DNA of 64,000 bases from Prescottella agglutinans (GTDB taxonomy: Bacteria; Actinomycetota; Actinomycetes; Mycobacteriales; Mycobacteriaceae), in the NCBI RefSeq assembly GCF_004011865.1, contig NZ_RKLP01000007.1, positions 1-64,000 of the forward strand, read 5' to 3'. How positions within the stretch are numbered: the stretch's first letter is position 1; the number at the start of each line of letters is the position of its first letter. The notes below the pieces were generated by a model. The model did not search any database, was not told the origin of the DNA, and saw only the letters and a list, made by a program, of their open reading frames with translations. Of the stretch, positions 1 to 10,931 are shown piece by piece. Both the position numbers and the translations under genes were made by a program.

Positions 1-5
1 TAGAG

Positions 6-123
6 TTACGGCGGCCATAGCGGAGGGGAAACGCCCGGTCCCATTCCGAACCCGGAAGCTAAGCCCTCCAGCGCCGATGGTACTGCACTCGACAGGGTGT
101 GGGAGAGTAGGACACCGCCGAAC
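6..123 (+). rRNA. rrf: 5S ribosomal RNA
   Basis: The stretch has the actinobacterial 5S sequence, with the 5' GTTACGGCGG pairing to the 3' ACCGCCGAAC to form helix I and the conserved CCATTCCGAACCCGGAAG internal loop. It is a component of the large ribosomal subunit. The window starts only a few bases before it, so the 16S and 23S genes of the operon should lie just upstream. The exact ends are uncertain by one to three bases. Confidence 0.95.
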
Positions 124-133
124 ATCCGTTACC

Positions 134-165
134 GAAAGGGGACCCGACATACTGGGTCCCCTTTC
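134..165 (+). terminator. rrn operon terminator
   Basis: A 12-bp perfect stem (GAAAGGGGACCC / GGGTCCCCTTTC) with an 8-base loop follows the 5S gene by about ten bases. It most likely ends the rRNA operon. It also sits directly upstream of the next gene's ribosome binding site. Confidence 0.85.
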
Positions 166-190
166 GTGTTTTGTATTGAAAGGAATGGCT

Positions 191-1276
191 GTGTCGGAAA
201 GCAGTGGTGATCGTCGGAACTTCCGCGGAGACGGCAGCCACCGTTCCGAAGGACATCGTGGCGGTCGACCGACGGACCGTCGCGGTCCGCGTGACGACCG
301 TCGGCAGGGGGCCAGCGGCCAGGAGCGTACCGGCGGGCAGGGTCGCAGCTCGGGACAGTGGCGCGATCGCGATGATCGGCGCGGTGACGAGCGGCGCGAC
401 GAGCGCGGTGGCTACGGTCGCGGCGGGGAACGTCGTGACGACAACCGCGGCGAGCGCCGTGGTGACGACCGCCGTCAGTCTGCTGGTCGTGGCGGCGACA
501 ACCGAGGCCGTAGCGGCGGGCCGCATCGTCGCGGTGGCGAGGGCAGCTTCGGGCCGGCCCGTGGCCGCGAGAATCTCGGCCCGCAGCGGCGCGACGCCCG
601 CCCGGACGAGCCGGACATTCCCGAGGAGCTCGAGGCCGGCGAACTCGATCCGGCGGTTCGCCGCGACCTGTTGAGCCTGGACAAGAACAACGCGAACACC
701 GTCGCCCGCCACCTGGTGATGGCGAGTCGGCTGATCGAGGACGATCCGCGTCTCGCTCTCGCGCATGCCAGGGCCGCGCGACAGCGCGCCGGCCGCATCG
801 CGGTGGTGCGCGAGACCGCCGGCATCACGGCGTACCACGCAGGCGAATGGGCCGAGGCCCTCTCGGAGCTGCGTGCTGCGCGCCGCATGTCGGGTGGCCC
901 CGGTTTCCTCGCGGTGATGGCGGACTGCGAACGCGGCCTCGGTCGTCCCGAGCGGGCCATCGAGCTCGGTCGCAGCGACGAAGCCCGTGCCCTGACCGGC
1001 GACGAGGCGAGCGAGCTGCGGATGGTCGTCGCCGGCGCGCGCATGGATCTCGGTCAGTTCGACCAGGCCGTCGTCACGCTGCAGACGCCTGATCTCGACG
1101 CCAAGCGCACGGGTTCCGCTGCCGCGCGCCTGTTCTACGCCTACGCCGACGCGCTGGTCGCGGCCGGTCGAGTCGAGGACGGACTCAAGTGGTTCCTCAA
1201 TTCCGCTGCCGCCGACCTCGACGGCGAGACGGACGCGGAGGAGCGTGTGGCCGAGCTGACCGGAGAAGGTCAGTGA
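191..1276 (+). CDS. Arg/Gly-rich TPR-like protein (Rv1691 homologue)
   Basis: This encodes 361 residues. The first roughly 135 are low-complexity and dominated by Arg, Gly and Asp (DDRR, RGGE, RRGDD repeats), which suggests a disordered, possibly RNA-binding tail. The rest is helical with TPR-like pairs, for example around ALAHARAARQRAG and YHAGEWAEALSELRAA. The position before a HAD phosphatase, tlyA, nadK and recN matches Rv1691 of M. tuberculosis. GTG at 191 is preferred because AAAGGA ends six bases before it; an in-frame ATG at 185 has that same motif touching it. The molecular function is unknown, and an RNA- or ribosome-related role is only an inference from the tail and the neighbouring rRNA operon. 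Confidence 0.8.
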   Translation: MSESSGDRRNFRGDGSHRSEGHRGGRPTDRRGPRDDRRQGASGQERTGGQGRSSGQWRDRDDRRGDERRDERGGYGRGGERRDDNRGERRGDDRRQSAGRGGDNRGRSGGPHRRGGEGSFGPARGRENLGPQRRDARPDEPDIPEELEAGELDPAVRRDLLSLDKNNANTVARHLVMASRLIEDDPRLALAHARAARQRAGRIAVVRETAGITAYHAGEWAEALSELRAARRMSGGPGFLAVMADCERGLGRPERAIELGRSDEARALTGDEASELRMVVAGARMDLGQFDQAVVTLQTPDLDAKRTGSAAARLFYAYADALVAAGRVEDGLKWFLNSAAADLDGETDAEERVAELTGEGQ

Positions 1277-2298
1277 CGGAGCCCGTCATCGCGACCTTGC
1301 GGGAAGGGTTCGACGTACTGCTCCTGGACCTGGACGGCACCGTCTACCAGGGGCCCGAGGCGATCCCGGGTGCCCGGGAGGCCCTCGCCGCCGGTGATCA
1401 GCGCCAGCTGTACGTGACCAACAACGCGAGCCGTAGCCCGGCTGCGGTCGCACAGCACCTGCGCGAACTCGGATTCGACGCCGCGGACGCGGACGTCGTC
1501 ACCAGTTCGCAGTCGGCGGCGCGCCTGCTCGCGGAGAAGCTCGAGCCGGGCGCTGCCGTCCTCGTCGTCGGCACCGACGCCCTCGCGGCGGAGGTCGAGA
1601 ACGTCGGTCTGCGGCCGGTCCGCCGGTTCGAGGACGCCCCCGTCGCGGTGGTGCAGGGCCATTCACCGGCGACGGACTGGGCCATCCTGGCGGAGGCGAC
1701 GCTGGCGATCCGGGCCGGCGCGCTGTGGATCGCGGCGAACGTCGATTCGACACTCCCGACGGAGCGCGGTCTGGTTCTGGGCAACGGGTCGATGGTGGCT
1801 GCGCTGCGGTGCGCGACGGGGCGGGAGCCGATCGTCGCGGGCAAGCCGGCGGCGCCGCTGATGGAGGACGCGCTCGCACGGGCGGGGCAGGCGAGGCCGC
1901 TGGTCGTCGGTGATCGGCTCGACACCGACATCGCCGGTGCGAACGCGGTCGGCGTGGAGTCGCTGCTCGTGCTGACGGGCGTCAGCACGACGGCGGATCT
2001 TCTGCGCGCCGACGCGATGCACCGCCCGACGTACGTGGCCGAGTCGCTCGACGCACTCAATCGTCCGGCGGTCGCCTCGGCCGTCACGTGTCACCCCGGG
2101 TGGCGGGTCGAGTTCGTCTCCGGTGACCTCGTCGTCCACGCGGGCGACACGGGGTCGGTCGGCGGTTCTCGGGCCGATCGGGCGGGTGCGTTCCTGTCGG
2201 TTCTGGACGCGGCGTGGCGTCATCCCGAGTTCGTTCGCGTGCGGGCGGCCGACGACGACGCGCGGGCCGCGGTCTCGTTCCTGCTCGGCGAGATGTGA
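1273..2298 (+). CDS. HAD-IIA family phosphatase (Rv1692-like)
   Basis: The 341-residue product has HAD motif I DLDGTVYQG near residue 19, the TNNASRSP motif II and the acidic motif VGDRLDTDIAG near residue 217. This is the HAD-IIA (NagD/PGP) layout with a cap domain in between. Rv1692 of M. tuberculosis, which sits in the same gene order, is described as a glycerol-3-phosphate phosphatase, so recycling of polar heads from lipid breakdown is plausible here. About 70 C-terminal residues beyond the HAD core form a small extra domain. The GTG start overlaps the previous stop by four bases (GTGA), implying co-translation. Confidence 0.85.
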   Translation: MTEPVIATLREGFDVLLLDLDGTVYQGPEAIPGAREALAAGDQRQLYVTNNASRSPAAVAQHLRELGFDAADADVVTSSQSAARLLAEKLEPGAAVLVVGTDALAAEVENVGLRPVRRFEDAPVAVVQGHSPATDWAILAEATLAIRAGALWIAANVDSTLPTERGLVLGNGSMVAALRCATGREPIVAGKPAAPLMEDALARAGQARPLVVGDRLDTDIAGANAVGVESLLVLTGVSTTADLLRADAMHRPTYVAESLDALNRPAVASAVTCHPGWRVEFVSGDLVVHAGDTGSVGGSRADRAGAFLSVLDAAWRHPEFVRVRAADDDARAAVSFLLGEM

Positions 2299-2357
2299 CC
2301 GGGCGGACATCTGTCCTACTGGGTCGTCGTCGGTGGTCCGCCGACGGGCGAATGGGC

Positions 2358-2363
2358 TAGGTT
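2358..2363 (+). promoter_or_regulatory. Possible -10 of a leaderless transcript
   Basis: TAGGTT fits the actinobacterial TANNNT -10 and lies seven bases before the ATG at 2371. That spacing would start transcription at or next to the start codon. There is no convincing Shine-Dalgarno before that ATG, which fits leaderless expression. No good -35 hexamer is visible. Confidence 0.35.
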
Positions 2364-2370
2364 TGCACCG

Positions 2371-2589
2371 ATGAGCACGTCAGTACCACTTCCAGGCCAG
2401 CACCTCCCCGGATCCGGCGGTGGTGTCGATCCGGCGGATGTTCACAACCGCGTCGACGCCCTGCTCGAACGGTTGAACGATGCTGGAGGCGACATCGAGG
2501 ACGCTCGAACGCTCGGACAGCAGGCACAGATTCTCGAACGGGCTCACGATGTTCTCGTTGAGTCCCTGGCAGCAGTGGACAAGGTCTGA
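2371..2589 (+). CDS. Small conserved protein (Rv1693-like)
   Basis: A 72-residue acidic, helix-rich protein. It has a Pro/Gly-rich first 20 residues and then one long predicted helix (ILERAHDVLVESLAAVDKV). A small gene in this place, between the HAD phosphatase and tlyA, matches Rv1693. No catalytic motif is visible and its function is unknown. It lies one base before the tlyA start, so translation is probably coupled. Confidence 0.75.
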   Translation: MSTSVPLPGQHLPGSGGGVDPADVHNRVDALLERLNDAGGDIEDARTLGQQAQILERAHDVLVESLAAVDKV

Positions 2590-2590
2590 G

Positions 2591-3445
2591 GTGGCACGTC
2601 GAGCAAGGGTCGATGCGGAACTCGTGCGGCGGGGTCTGGCCCGCTCGCGCGAACAGGCGGTGGAGCTGATCTCGGCGGGCCGCGTTCTCATCGCGGGAAC
2701 CGTCGCGACCAAGCCGGCAACCGCCATCGAAGCGGGAACGCCGCTTCTGGTCACGGACGTCGACGAAGAGATCTCGTGGGCCTCGCGGGGTGCGCACAAG
2801 CTTCTCGGCGCCCTCGACGCGTTCATGCCCGAGGGCTTGACCGTCGAGGGGCGGCGGTGCCTGGACGCCGGCGCCTCCACGGGAGGATTCACGGACGTCC
2901 TGCTGCACAACGGCGCGCGGGAGGTCGTCGCGGTCGATGTCGGGTACGGGCAGCTGGTGTGGCGGCTGCAATCGGACGATCGCGTGCACGTCGTCGACCG
3001 CACCAATGTCCGGTCGATCGATGCCGACGCCATCGGCGGTCGGGTCGACCTCGTCGTGGCGGATCTGTCGTTCATCTCCCTCAAGCTGGTGCTTCCGGCG
3101 CTCGTCGTGTGCGTGAACGACGGGGCCGACCTGGTGCCGATGGTCAAGCCGCAGTTCGAGGTCGGCAAGGAACGCGTGGGATCCGGCGGCGTGGTGCGCG
3201 ACCCCGAGTTGCGTGTCAGTGCCGTCGTCGAGGTCGCCGAGGCGGCCGCCCAACTGGGCCTGCGCACCCTCGGCGCCGTCGCGAGCCCGCTGCCGGGTCC
3301 GTCCGGCAACGTCGAGTACTTCCTGTGGCTGCGCAAGGACGGTGCGGACGGCAAGCACCACGAGGACCGCGAGGACACGGACGCGGGCGAGACCCCGTCG
3401 GTCGAGGAGTTGATCCGTAGGGCCGTCGCCGAGGGTCCCCAGTGA
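2591..3445 (+). CDS. tlyA: 16S/23S rRNA 2'-O-methyltransferase TlyA
   Basis: The 284-residue protein begins with an S4 RNA-binding domain (residues 1-60, [18 protein letters not shown] type). An FtsJ-like methyltransferase fold follows, with SAM motif [16 protein letters not shown] near residue 94 and [13 protein letters not shown] near residue 155. In mycobacteria TlyA methylates cytidines in 16S and 23S rRNA, and its loss gives capreomycin resistance. The GTG at 2591 gives the family's normal length and N-terminus. The stop overlaps the nadK start, forming one operon with nadK and recN. Confidence 0.93.
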   Translation: MARRARVDAELVRRGLARSREQAVELISAGRVLIAGTVATKPATAIEAGTPLLVTDVDEEISWASRGAHKLLGALDAFMPEGLTVEGRRCLDAGASTGGFTDVLLHNGAREVVAVDVGYGQLVWRLQSDDRVHVVDRTNVRSIDADAIGGRVDLVVADLSFISLKLVLPALVVCVNDGADLVPMVKPQFEVGKERVGSGGVVRDPELRVSAVVEVAEAAAQLGLRTLGAVASPLPGPSGNVEYFLWLRKDGADGKHHEDREDTDAGETPSVEELIRRAVAEGPQ

Positions 3446-4383
3446 CGGACGTGACGGCGTCGGCCGCTCCGGAACGCCAGATCCTCCTCGTGGCGCACAC
3501 GGGCCGCGCCGAGATCACCGAGACCGCCCGCCGCGTCGCCGAGATCTGCGCCCGCGCGGGGATCGCGCTGCGGCTGCTCGAGAACGAGGTGGACGTCGAC
3601 CGGGTCGAGTCCTTCGCGGACGGGCCGGACAGGCCGGTGGTCAGCGTCGTTCCGGAGGGACCCGGCGCGGCGTCGGACTGCGAGATGGTGATCGTGCTGG
3701 GGGGCGACGGGAGCTTTCTGCGCGCGGCGGAGCTGGCGCAGTCCGCCGATGTCCCGGTACTCGGCATCAACCTCGGCAGGATCGGGTTCCTCGCGGAGGC
3801 GGAGGCCGAGCATCTCGAGACGGCGATGGACCAGGTGGTCCGGCGCGAGTACCGGATCGAGCACCGGATGACACTCGACGTGCTGGTCCGGGTCGAGGAC
3901 CGGATCGTGCAGCGCGGATGGGCGCTCAACGAGGCCAGCATCGAGAACCGTTCGCGTCTCGGTGTGCTCGAGGTGGTGCTCGAGGTCGACGGGCGGCCGG
4001 TGTCCGCTTTCGGCTGCGACGGCGTGCTCATCGCGACACCGACCGGGTCCACCGCGTACGCTTTCTCTGCCGGCGGACCCGTGGTGTGGCCGGAACTCGA
4101 AGCGCTGCTGGTGATTCCGAGCAACGCACACGCGCTGTTCGCACGACCACTGGTCACGAGCCCGGAGTCGATCATCGCGGTGGAGACGGTCGCCGACAGC
4201 CACGACGGCCTGGTCTTCTGCGACGGCCGCCGCACGCTGGAGCTTCCCGCGGGCGGGCGCGTCGAGGTGGTGCGGGGCAAGGACCCGATCCGCTGGGTGC
4301 GGCTCGATTCCGCGCCGTTCGCGGACCGGATGGTCCGCAAGTTCGAGCTTCCGGTGACGGGGTGGCGAGGGAGGAGACGGTAG
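3442..4383 (+). CDS. nadK: NAD kinase
   Basis: The 313-residue protein phosphorylates NAD to NADP in the cytoplasm. It shows the family GGDGS motif at residues 87-91, [10 protein letters not shown] near residue 112 and the glycine-rich [15 protein letters not shown] near residue 200. All are diagnostic for NadK/PpnK. GTG at 3442 overlaps the tlyA stop (GTGA). The tlyA-nadK-recN order is conserved across actinobacteria. Confidence 0.95.
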   Translation: MTDVTASAAPERQILLVAHTGRAEITETARRVAEICARAGIALRLLENEVDVDRVESFADGPDRPVVSVVPEGPGAASDCEMVIVLGGDGSFLRAAELAQSADVPVLGINLGRIGFLAEAEAEHLETAMDQVVRREYRIEHRMTLDVLVRVEDRIVQRGWALNEASIENRSRLGVLEVVLEVDGRPVSAFGCDGVLIATPTGSTAYAFSAGGPVVWPELEALLVIPSNAHALFARPLVTSPESIIAVETVADSHDGLVFCDGRRTLELPAGGRVEVVRGKDPIRWVRLDSAPFADRMVRKFELPVTGWRGRRR

Positions 4384-4385
4384 CG

Positions 4386-6164
4386 GTGCTGGCGGAGATT
4401 CGGATCGACAACCTCGGGGCCATCTCGTCGGCCTGCGCGCAGTTCCATGCCGGTCTCACGGTCCTCACCGGCGAGACCGGTGCCGGTAAGACGATGGTCG
4501 TGACCAGCCTGCACCTGTTGAGCGGTGCCCGCGCCGACGCCGGCCGGGTCCGGGTTGGTGCCGCACGTGCCGTCGTCGAGGGCCGGTTCAACGTCGACGA
4601 GTCCGCACCGCAGATCGACCGCGAGGTGACGCGGCTGCTCGAGTCCTGTGGCGCGGAACGCGACGACGACGGCAGCATCATCGCGGTCCGGACCGTCGGC
4701 GGCGACGGCCGCTCGCGTGCCCATCTGGGGGGACGCAGCGTTCCGGCGGGCGTGCTGTCCGAGTTCACGGACCCGTTGCTCACCGTGCACGGCCAGAACG
4801 ATCAATTGCGGCTGCTCCGACCGGACCAGCAGCGCGGTGCACTGGACCGCTTCGCGGACAAGACGATCGGACCGCTGCTCACGCGGTACCGCAAGCATCG
4901 CGGCGAGTGGGTCGAGGCCCGTGCGGAGCTGATCGAACGAACCAGTCGCGCACGCGAACTCGTCCAGGAAGCCGACCAGCTCACGTTCGCGCTCGAGGAG
5001 ATCGACCGCATCGCACCGACTCCGGGCGAGGACGTCGAGATCGTCAACGAGGTGCGGCGTCTGGGCGATCTCGATTCGCTCCGGTCGGCCGCGGAGGGTG
5101 CGCACGCGGCGCTCGCCGGGCTCGACGACGGCGGGGTGGGCGGCGCCACCGGGGCCCTCGACCTTCTCGGTGAGGCCCGCGCGCGGATCGAGTCGTCGGA
5201 CGATCCCGACCTCGCCGGACTGGGTCCGCGACTGGGGGAGGCGATCGCGGTCGTCGCGGACGTCTCCGGGGAGCTGTCCGGTTACCTGTCGGGCCTGCCC
5301 AGTGATCCGGGTGCGCTCGACACCCTGCTGACCCGGCAGGCCGAACTCAAGACGTTGACCCGCAAGTACGCGGCCGACATCGACGGGGTCCTGGAGTGGG
5401 CCGAGTCGGCCCGTGACCGGCTCGCGCGGATCGACACCTCCTCCGAGGCGTTGGCCGCACTCACCGTCCGGGTGGAGGAGTCGGCGAAGCTCACCGCCGA
5501 GGCCGCGGTGAAGCTGTCCGCCGCGCGATCGAAGGCCGCCGGGAAGCTCGCGAAGGCCGTCAGCGACGAACTGGCGGGGCTGGCGATGGGTCGGGCGGCG
5601 CTGGAGGTCTCGGTGCGGCTGCGCGAGGCCGGTCCCAACGATTCGGCACCGCTCGCGGTCGACGGCCGCGAACTGCACGCCGGAGCGTCCGGGGTGGACG
5701 AGGTGGAGTTCCGTCTCGCCGCGCACAGCGGAGCGCAGGCGCTGCCGATCAGCAAGAGCGCGTCGGGCGGCGAACTGTCCCGCGTCATGCTCGCGCTCGA
5801 GGTCGTGCTCGCCGGCTCGGATCGGGGCGCGACGATGGTCTTCGACGAGGTGGACGCCGGTGTCGGCGGCCGCGCCGCCGTGGAGATCGGGCGTCGGCTC
5901 GCGCGGTTGGCGCGCACGCACCAGGTCATCGTCGTGACCCATCTGCCGCAGGTAGCGGCGTTCGCCGACACGCACCTGGTGGTCGACAAGACCGACGACG
6001 TGCGCAGCGGCGTCGACAGCGGGGTGCGGACGCTGACGGAGGACGAGCGGGTGGTGGAGTTGGCGCGGATGCTCGCAGGCCTCGACGACACCGAGACCGG
6101 ACGCGCACACGCCGAGGAACTGCTCTCGATCGCGGGGCAGGAGCGCAGCACCGCGTCCGCCTAG
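4386..6164 (+). CDS. recN: DNA repair ATPase RecN
   Basis: The 592-residue SMC-like protein acts in recombinational repair of double-strand breaks. Walker A TGETGAGKT is at residues 28-36, the ABC signature SGGELSRVMLALE near residue 460 and Walker B MVFDEVDAGVGG near residue 483, with a coiled-coil middle. GTG at 4386 is chosen because AGGAG lies nine bases upstream and the product begins with the usual MLAEIRI. An earlier GTG at 4362 would overlap nadK by 22 bases. Confidence 0.94.
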   Translation: MLAEIRIDNLGAISSACAQFHAGLTVLTGETGAGKTMVVTSLHLLSGARADAGRVRVGAARAVVEGRFNVDESAPQIDREVTRLLESCGAERDDDGSIIAVRTVGGDGRSRAHLGGRSVPAGVLSEFTDPLLTVHGQNDQLRLLRPDQQRGALDRFADKTIGPLLTRYRKHRGEWVEARAELIERTSRARELVQEADQLTFALEEIDRIAPTPGEDVEIVNEVRRLGDLDSLRSAAEGAHAALAGLDDGGVGGATGALDLLGEARARIESSDDPDLAGLGPRLGEAIAVVADVSGELSGYLSGLPSDPGALDTLLTRQAELKTLTRKYAADIDGVLEWAESARDRLARIDTSSEALAALTVRVEESAKLTAEAAVKLSAARSKAAGKLAKAVSDELAGLAMGRAALEVSVRLREAGPNDSAPLAVDGRELHAGASGVDEVEFRLAAHSGAQALPISKSASGGELSRVMLALEVVLAGSDRGATMVFDEVDAGVGGRAAVEIGRRLARLARTHQVIVVTHLPQVAAFADTHLVVDKTDDVRSGVDSGVRTLTEDERVVELARMLAGLDDTETGRAHAEELLSIAGQERSTASA

Positions 6165-6268
6165 ATGACGGCAAACCGACCTTTTGGATGGTGAAGCTGT
6201 GGCGGGTGTGGTAGTTGGTACGGCGCGCCTCCACGAACATCCGTTTCCGTCGCGCGATCATCGAGGCC

Positions 6269-7453
6269 ATGAAGATGCCGGCGCTTCTCTCGCGTAAGAC
6301 CGAATCCCTCCCCGGTATCAGTGGCATCGCTCGGGTCGACCGCGACACCGGCAAGCTGCTGCGCCGGGTCGGGCACGGTGACGTCGTCGTGCTCGACGAG
6401 ATCGACCTCGATCGGGTGACCGCGGACGCCCTGGTCGCGGCCGGGGTGCTGGCCGTGGTCAATGCCTCGCCGTCGATCACCGGCCGCTATCCGAACCTCG
6501 GACCGGAGGTCCTGGTCGCGAACGGCATCGTGCTGATCGACTCGGCGGGCACCGAGATCTTCAAGTCGATCAAGGACGGGTCGAAGATCCGTCTGCACGA
6601 AGGCGTCGTGTACGCGGGAGAGCGCACGCTCGCCGAGGGGCAGGAACAGTCCGAGGCGGAGATCTCCGATCGGATGATCGAGGCCAAGACCGGTCTCGTC
6701 GACCACCTGGAGGCGTTCTCGGGCAACACGATCGAGTTCATCCGGTCGGAGAGTCCGCTGCTGATCGACGGTGTCGGAGTCCCGGACATAGACGTCGACC
6801 TGAAGGACCGGCACGTCGTGGTCGTTGCGGACGGCCCCGATCACCAGGCCGACCTGAAGGCGCTCAAGCCGTTCATCAAGGAGTATTCGCCGATCCTCGT
6901 CGGTGTCGGTGCGGGCGCCGACACCCTGACGAAGGCCGGCTACCGTCCCGACCTCATCGTCGGCGACCCGGACGAGATCACCAGCGAGACACTCAAGTGC
7001 GGTGCCGAGGTCGTGCTGCCGGCCGACCCGGACGGTCACGCGCAGGGCCTCGCCCGCATCCAGGATCTGGGTATCGGTGCCATGACCTTCCCCGCGTCGG
7101 CGTCGCCGGCGGACCTGGCTCTGCTGCTGGCCGACCACCACGGTGCGTCGCTGATCGTCACTGTCGGCAGCACGGTCTCGCTGGACGAGTTCTTCGACCG
7201 AGGTCGCCGTGACACCAACCCGGCGGCGTTCATGACCCGGCTCAAGGTGGGCCCGAAGCTGGTGGACGCCAAGGCCGTCGCGACGCTCTACCGCAGCCGG
7301 GTGTCCGGCGCGGCGATCGCGCTGCTGGTGCTCGCGGCATTGACCGCGGTGATCGTCGCACTCGTCGTCTCCAACGTCGGCGGCGAGGCAGTGGACTGGG
7401 CAATCGACACGTGGAACAGCTTCGCGCTGTGGGTTCAGGGGCTCTTCAAGTGA
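6269..7453 (+). CDS. steA: Septation factor SteA (Rv1697 homologue)
   Basis: The 394-residue protein has a thiamine-pyrophosphokinase-like fold signature (YRPDLIVGDPDEI near residue 225). One C-terminal transmembrane segment (AIALLVLAALTAVIVALVV, about residues 350-368) is followed by a short tail. In Corynebacterium glutamicum, SteA and its downstream partner SteB form a complex needed for cell separation with the RipA hydrolase. This is inferred here from gene order and sequence. ATG 6269 gives MKMPALLSRK; ATG 6275 has better spacing to GAGG at 6263 and is equally possible. The stop overlaps the steB start. Confidence 0.85.
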   Translation: MKMPALLSRKTESLPGISGIARVDRDTGKLLRRVGHGDVVVLDEIDLDRVTADALVAAGVLAVVNASPSITGRYPNLGPEVLVANGIVLIDSAGTEIFKSIKDGSKIRLHEGVVYAGERTLAEGQEQSEAEISDRMIEAKTGLVDHLEAFSGNTIEFIRSESPLLIDGVGVPDIDVDLKDRHVVVVADGPDHQADLKALKPFIKEYSPILVGVGAGADTLTKAGYRPDLIVGDPDEITSETLKCGAEVVLPADPDGHAQGLARIQDLGIGAMTFPASASPADLALLLADHHGASLIVTVGSTVSLDEFFDRGRRDTNPAAFMTRLKVGPKLVDAKAVATLYRSRVSGAAIALLVLAALTAVIVALVVSNVGGEAVDWAIDTWNSFALWVQGLFK

Positions 7454-8394
7454 TTTCGATGCGTCAACACGCCATCTCCATTGCGGCGATCTTCCTTGCC
7501 CTCGCGATCGGTGTGGTGCTCGGCGCCGGCCTGCTCTCGAACGGCATGCTGTCGGGACTGCGGGACGACAAGGCCGAACTGCAGAACCAGATCGAGGACC
7601 TGAACGAGAAGAACAATCAGCTCGGCGAGCAGGTCACCGCGGCCGACGGCTTCGACTCGGCCGTCGCCGACCGGATCCTCCGCGACACCCTCGCGCAGCG
7701 ATCGGTCGTCGTGATCACCACCCCGGACGCGGATCCGGGCGACATCGAAGGCGTGCAGCGGTCGGTGGCGCAGGCCGGCGGTGCGGTCACCGGTCGGGTG
7801 GCGCTCACCGAGTCGTTCGTCGACTCCGTCAACGGTGACCAGCTGCGCACGACCGTGACGAACATCATCCCCGCCGGCATCCAGCTCCGGACCGGTGCCG
7901 TCGATCAGGGCAGCCTGGCCGGGGACCTGCTGGGTTCGGTGCTGCTGCTCAACCCGCAGACCGCGCAGCCGCAGACGACGCCCGAGGAGCGGGCGCTGGC
8001 GCTGGAGACGCTGCGCGGCGGCGGCTTCATCGACTTCGACGGCAACGTCCAGCCTGCTCAGCTGGCGGTCGTGTTGACGGGCAGCGGCGACCCTGGGAAC
8101 ACCAGCGGCAACCGCGGCGCGGTGATCGCCCGCTTCGCGGGCGCGCTCGACGGTCGCGGCGCGGGCGCCGTGCTGGCCGGTCCGCCGTCGGCCGCCGAGG
8201 GCAACGGCCCGATCGCGGTCGTGCGGGCCGACGCGGCGGTGGCGTCGGTGCTGACGACGGTCGACGATCTGAACCGTGAGGCGGGTCGGATCACGACCGT
8301 TCTCGCACTTCAGGAGCAGTTGGGCGGCGGATCCGGGCGCTACGGCACGGGCCCCGGTGCCACCGCGGTCACGGTGGGTGCGCCGCAGCCGTAG
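7450..8394 (+). CDS. steB: SteB / MctB-family membrane protein (Rv1698 homologue)
   Basis: The 314-residue protein starts with a transmembrane helix (ISIAAIFLALAIGVVLGAG, residues 8-26). A coiled coil follows (DDKAELQNQIEDLNEKNNQL, about residues 38-60) and then an extracytoplasmic domain. The family includes M. tuberculosis Rv1698, described as the copper-related MctB, and corynebacterial SteB, which works with SteA in daughter-cell separation. The tight steA-steB overlap (GTGA at 7450) favours the septation role. A copper role cannot be excluded. Confidence 0.82.
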   Translation: MISMRQHAISIAAIFLALAIGVVLGAGLLSNGMLSGLRDDKAELQNQIEDLNEKNNQLGEQVTAADGFDSAVADRILRDTLAQRSVVVITTPDADPGDIEGVQRSVAQAGGAVTGRVALTESFVDSVNGDQLRTTVTNIIPAGIQLRTGAVDQGSLAGDLLGSVLLLNPQTAQPQTTPEERALALETLRGGGFIDFDGNVQPAQLAVVLTGSGDPGNTSGNRGAVIARFAGALDGRGAGAVLAGPPSAAEGNGPIAVVRADAAVASVLTTVDDLNREAGRITTVLALQEQLGGGSGRYGTGPGATAVTVGAPQP

Positions 8395-8407
8395 CGCGGA
8401 TGTGACG

Positions 8408-8456
8408 CCTGTCGCTCGGAAACCGGGAGCGTCGTGCACTGTTCCCGGGCGACAGG
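8408..8456 (+). repeat. Two-part inverted repeat before pyrG
   Basis: CCTGTCGC (8408-8415) pairs with GCGACAGG (8449-8456), and inside it CCGGGA (8423-8428) pairs with TCCCGG (8443-8448). There is no T-run, so it could be a Rho-assisted end of the steAB transcript or an operator near the pyrG promoter. A possible -10 TACCGT follows at 8460. Confidence 0.45.
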
Positions 8457-8540
8457 TGTTACCGTGAAGTCCCGTGGGTCGGCAGGCCCCAGCATGCTTC
8501 ATCTCAGACCAAGTCCTGCACAGTCGTCACGGGAGCCCCT

Positions 8541-10271
<1,731 letters not shown>

Positions 10272-10280
10272 CGGTCGCCG

Positions 10281-10931
10281 ATGAGCCTGCCGGGGGAGCA
10301 CGAGTTCCACACCGTCGCCTCGCGCGACGTGTACAGCGGCGCGATTGTCGCGCTGCGGGTGGATCGCGTCGCGATGCCCGGAGGTCGAGAAGCCGATCGG
10401 GAGGTCGTCGAGCATCACGGCGCGGTTGCGGTCGCGGTGCTCGACGACGCCGATCGGCTGGTCCTCATCCGGCAGTACCGGCATCCGCTGGGTCGGCGAC
10501 TGTGGGAGTTGCCGGCCGGACTGCTGGACGAACCGGGCGAGGATCCGCTCGACGCCGCCCGCCGGGAACTCGTGGAGGAGACGGGACTGGCGGCGGACCA
10601 CTGGTCCGTCCTCGTCGACGTCGCGCTGTCCCCGGGATTCACGGACGAATCGGTGCGCGTGTTCCTGGCGACCGGCTTGCGTGAGGTCGGTCGCCCCGAC
10701 GCCCACGACGAGGAGGCCGACCTCGAGATCGCCCGTGTGCCGCTCGACGACGCGGTGACGATGGCGCTGCGCGGCGAGATCGTCAACGCCACGGCCGTGT
10801 CCGGCATCCTCGCGCTCGCCGCGGCCCGCGGGCGGGGCGACGGCCTACGGGCGCCGGATGCGCAGTGGGCCGATCGGCCCGAGACGTTCGCGCGTCGCAA
10901 GCACGGTCGGACCGACAGCGAACCCGCATGA
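10281..10931 (+). CDS. Nudix hydrolase, ADP-ribose pyrophosphatase type (Rv1700-like)
   Basis: The 216-residue protein carries a Nudix box ending RELVEETGL, about residues 78-100. It has six rather than five residues between the first Gly and the first Glu, the same spacing I recall for the M. tuberculosis ADP-ribose pyrophosphatase encoded next to pyrG. The WELPAGL strand before the box and the flanking arginines (IRQYRHP) fit ADP-ribose or FAD-type substrates. It overlaps xerD by four bases (ATGA). Confidence 0.85.
   Translation: MSLPGEHEFHTVASRDVYSGAIVALRVDRVAMPGGREADREVVEHHGAVAVAVLDDADRLVLIRQYRHPLGRRLWELPAGLLDEPGEDPLDAARRELVEETGLAADHWSVLVDVALSPGFTDESVRVFLATGLREVGRPDAHDEEADLEIARVPLDDAVTMALRGEIVNATAVSGILALAAARGRGDGLRAPDAQWADRPETFARRKHGRTDSEPA

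Noticed and set aside
3216-6110. A 964-codon open frame on the minus strand opposite nadK and recN
   Set aside because: It is the antisense of well-supported plus-strand genes in GC-rich DNA. The product is Arg/His/Pro-rich with no motif.
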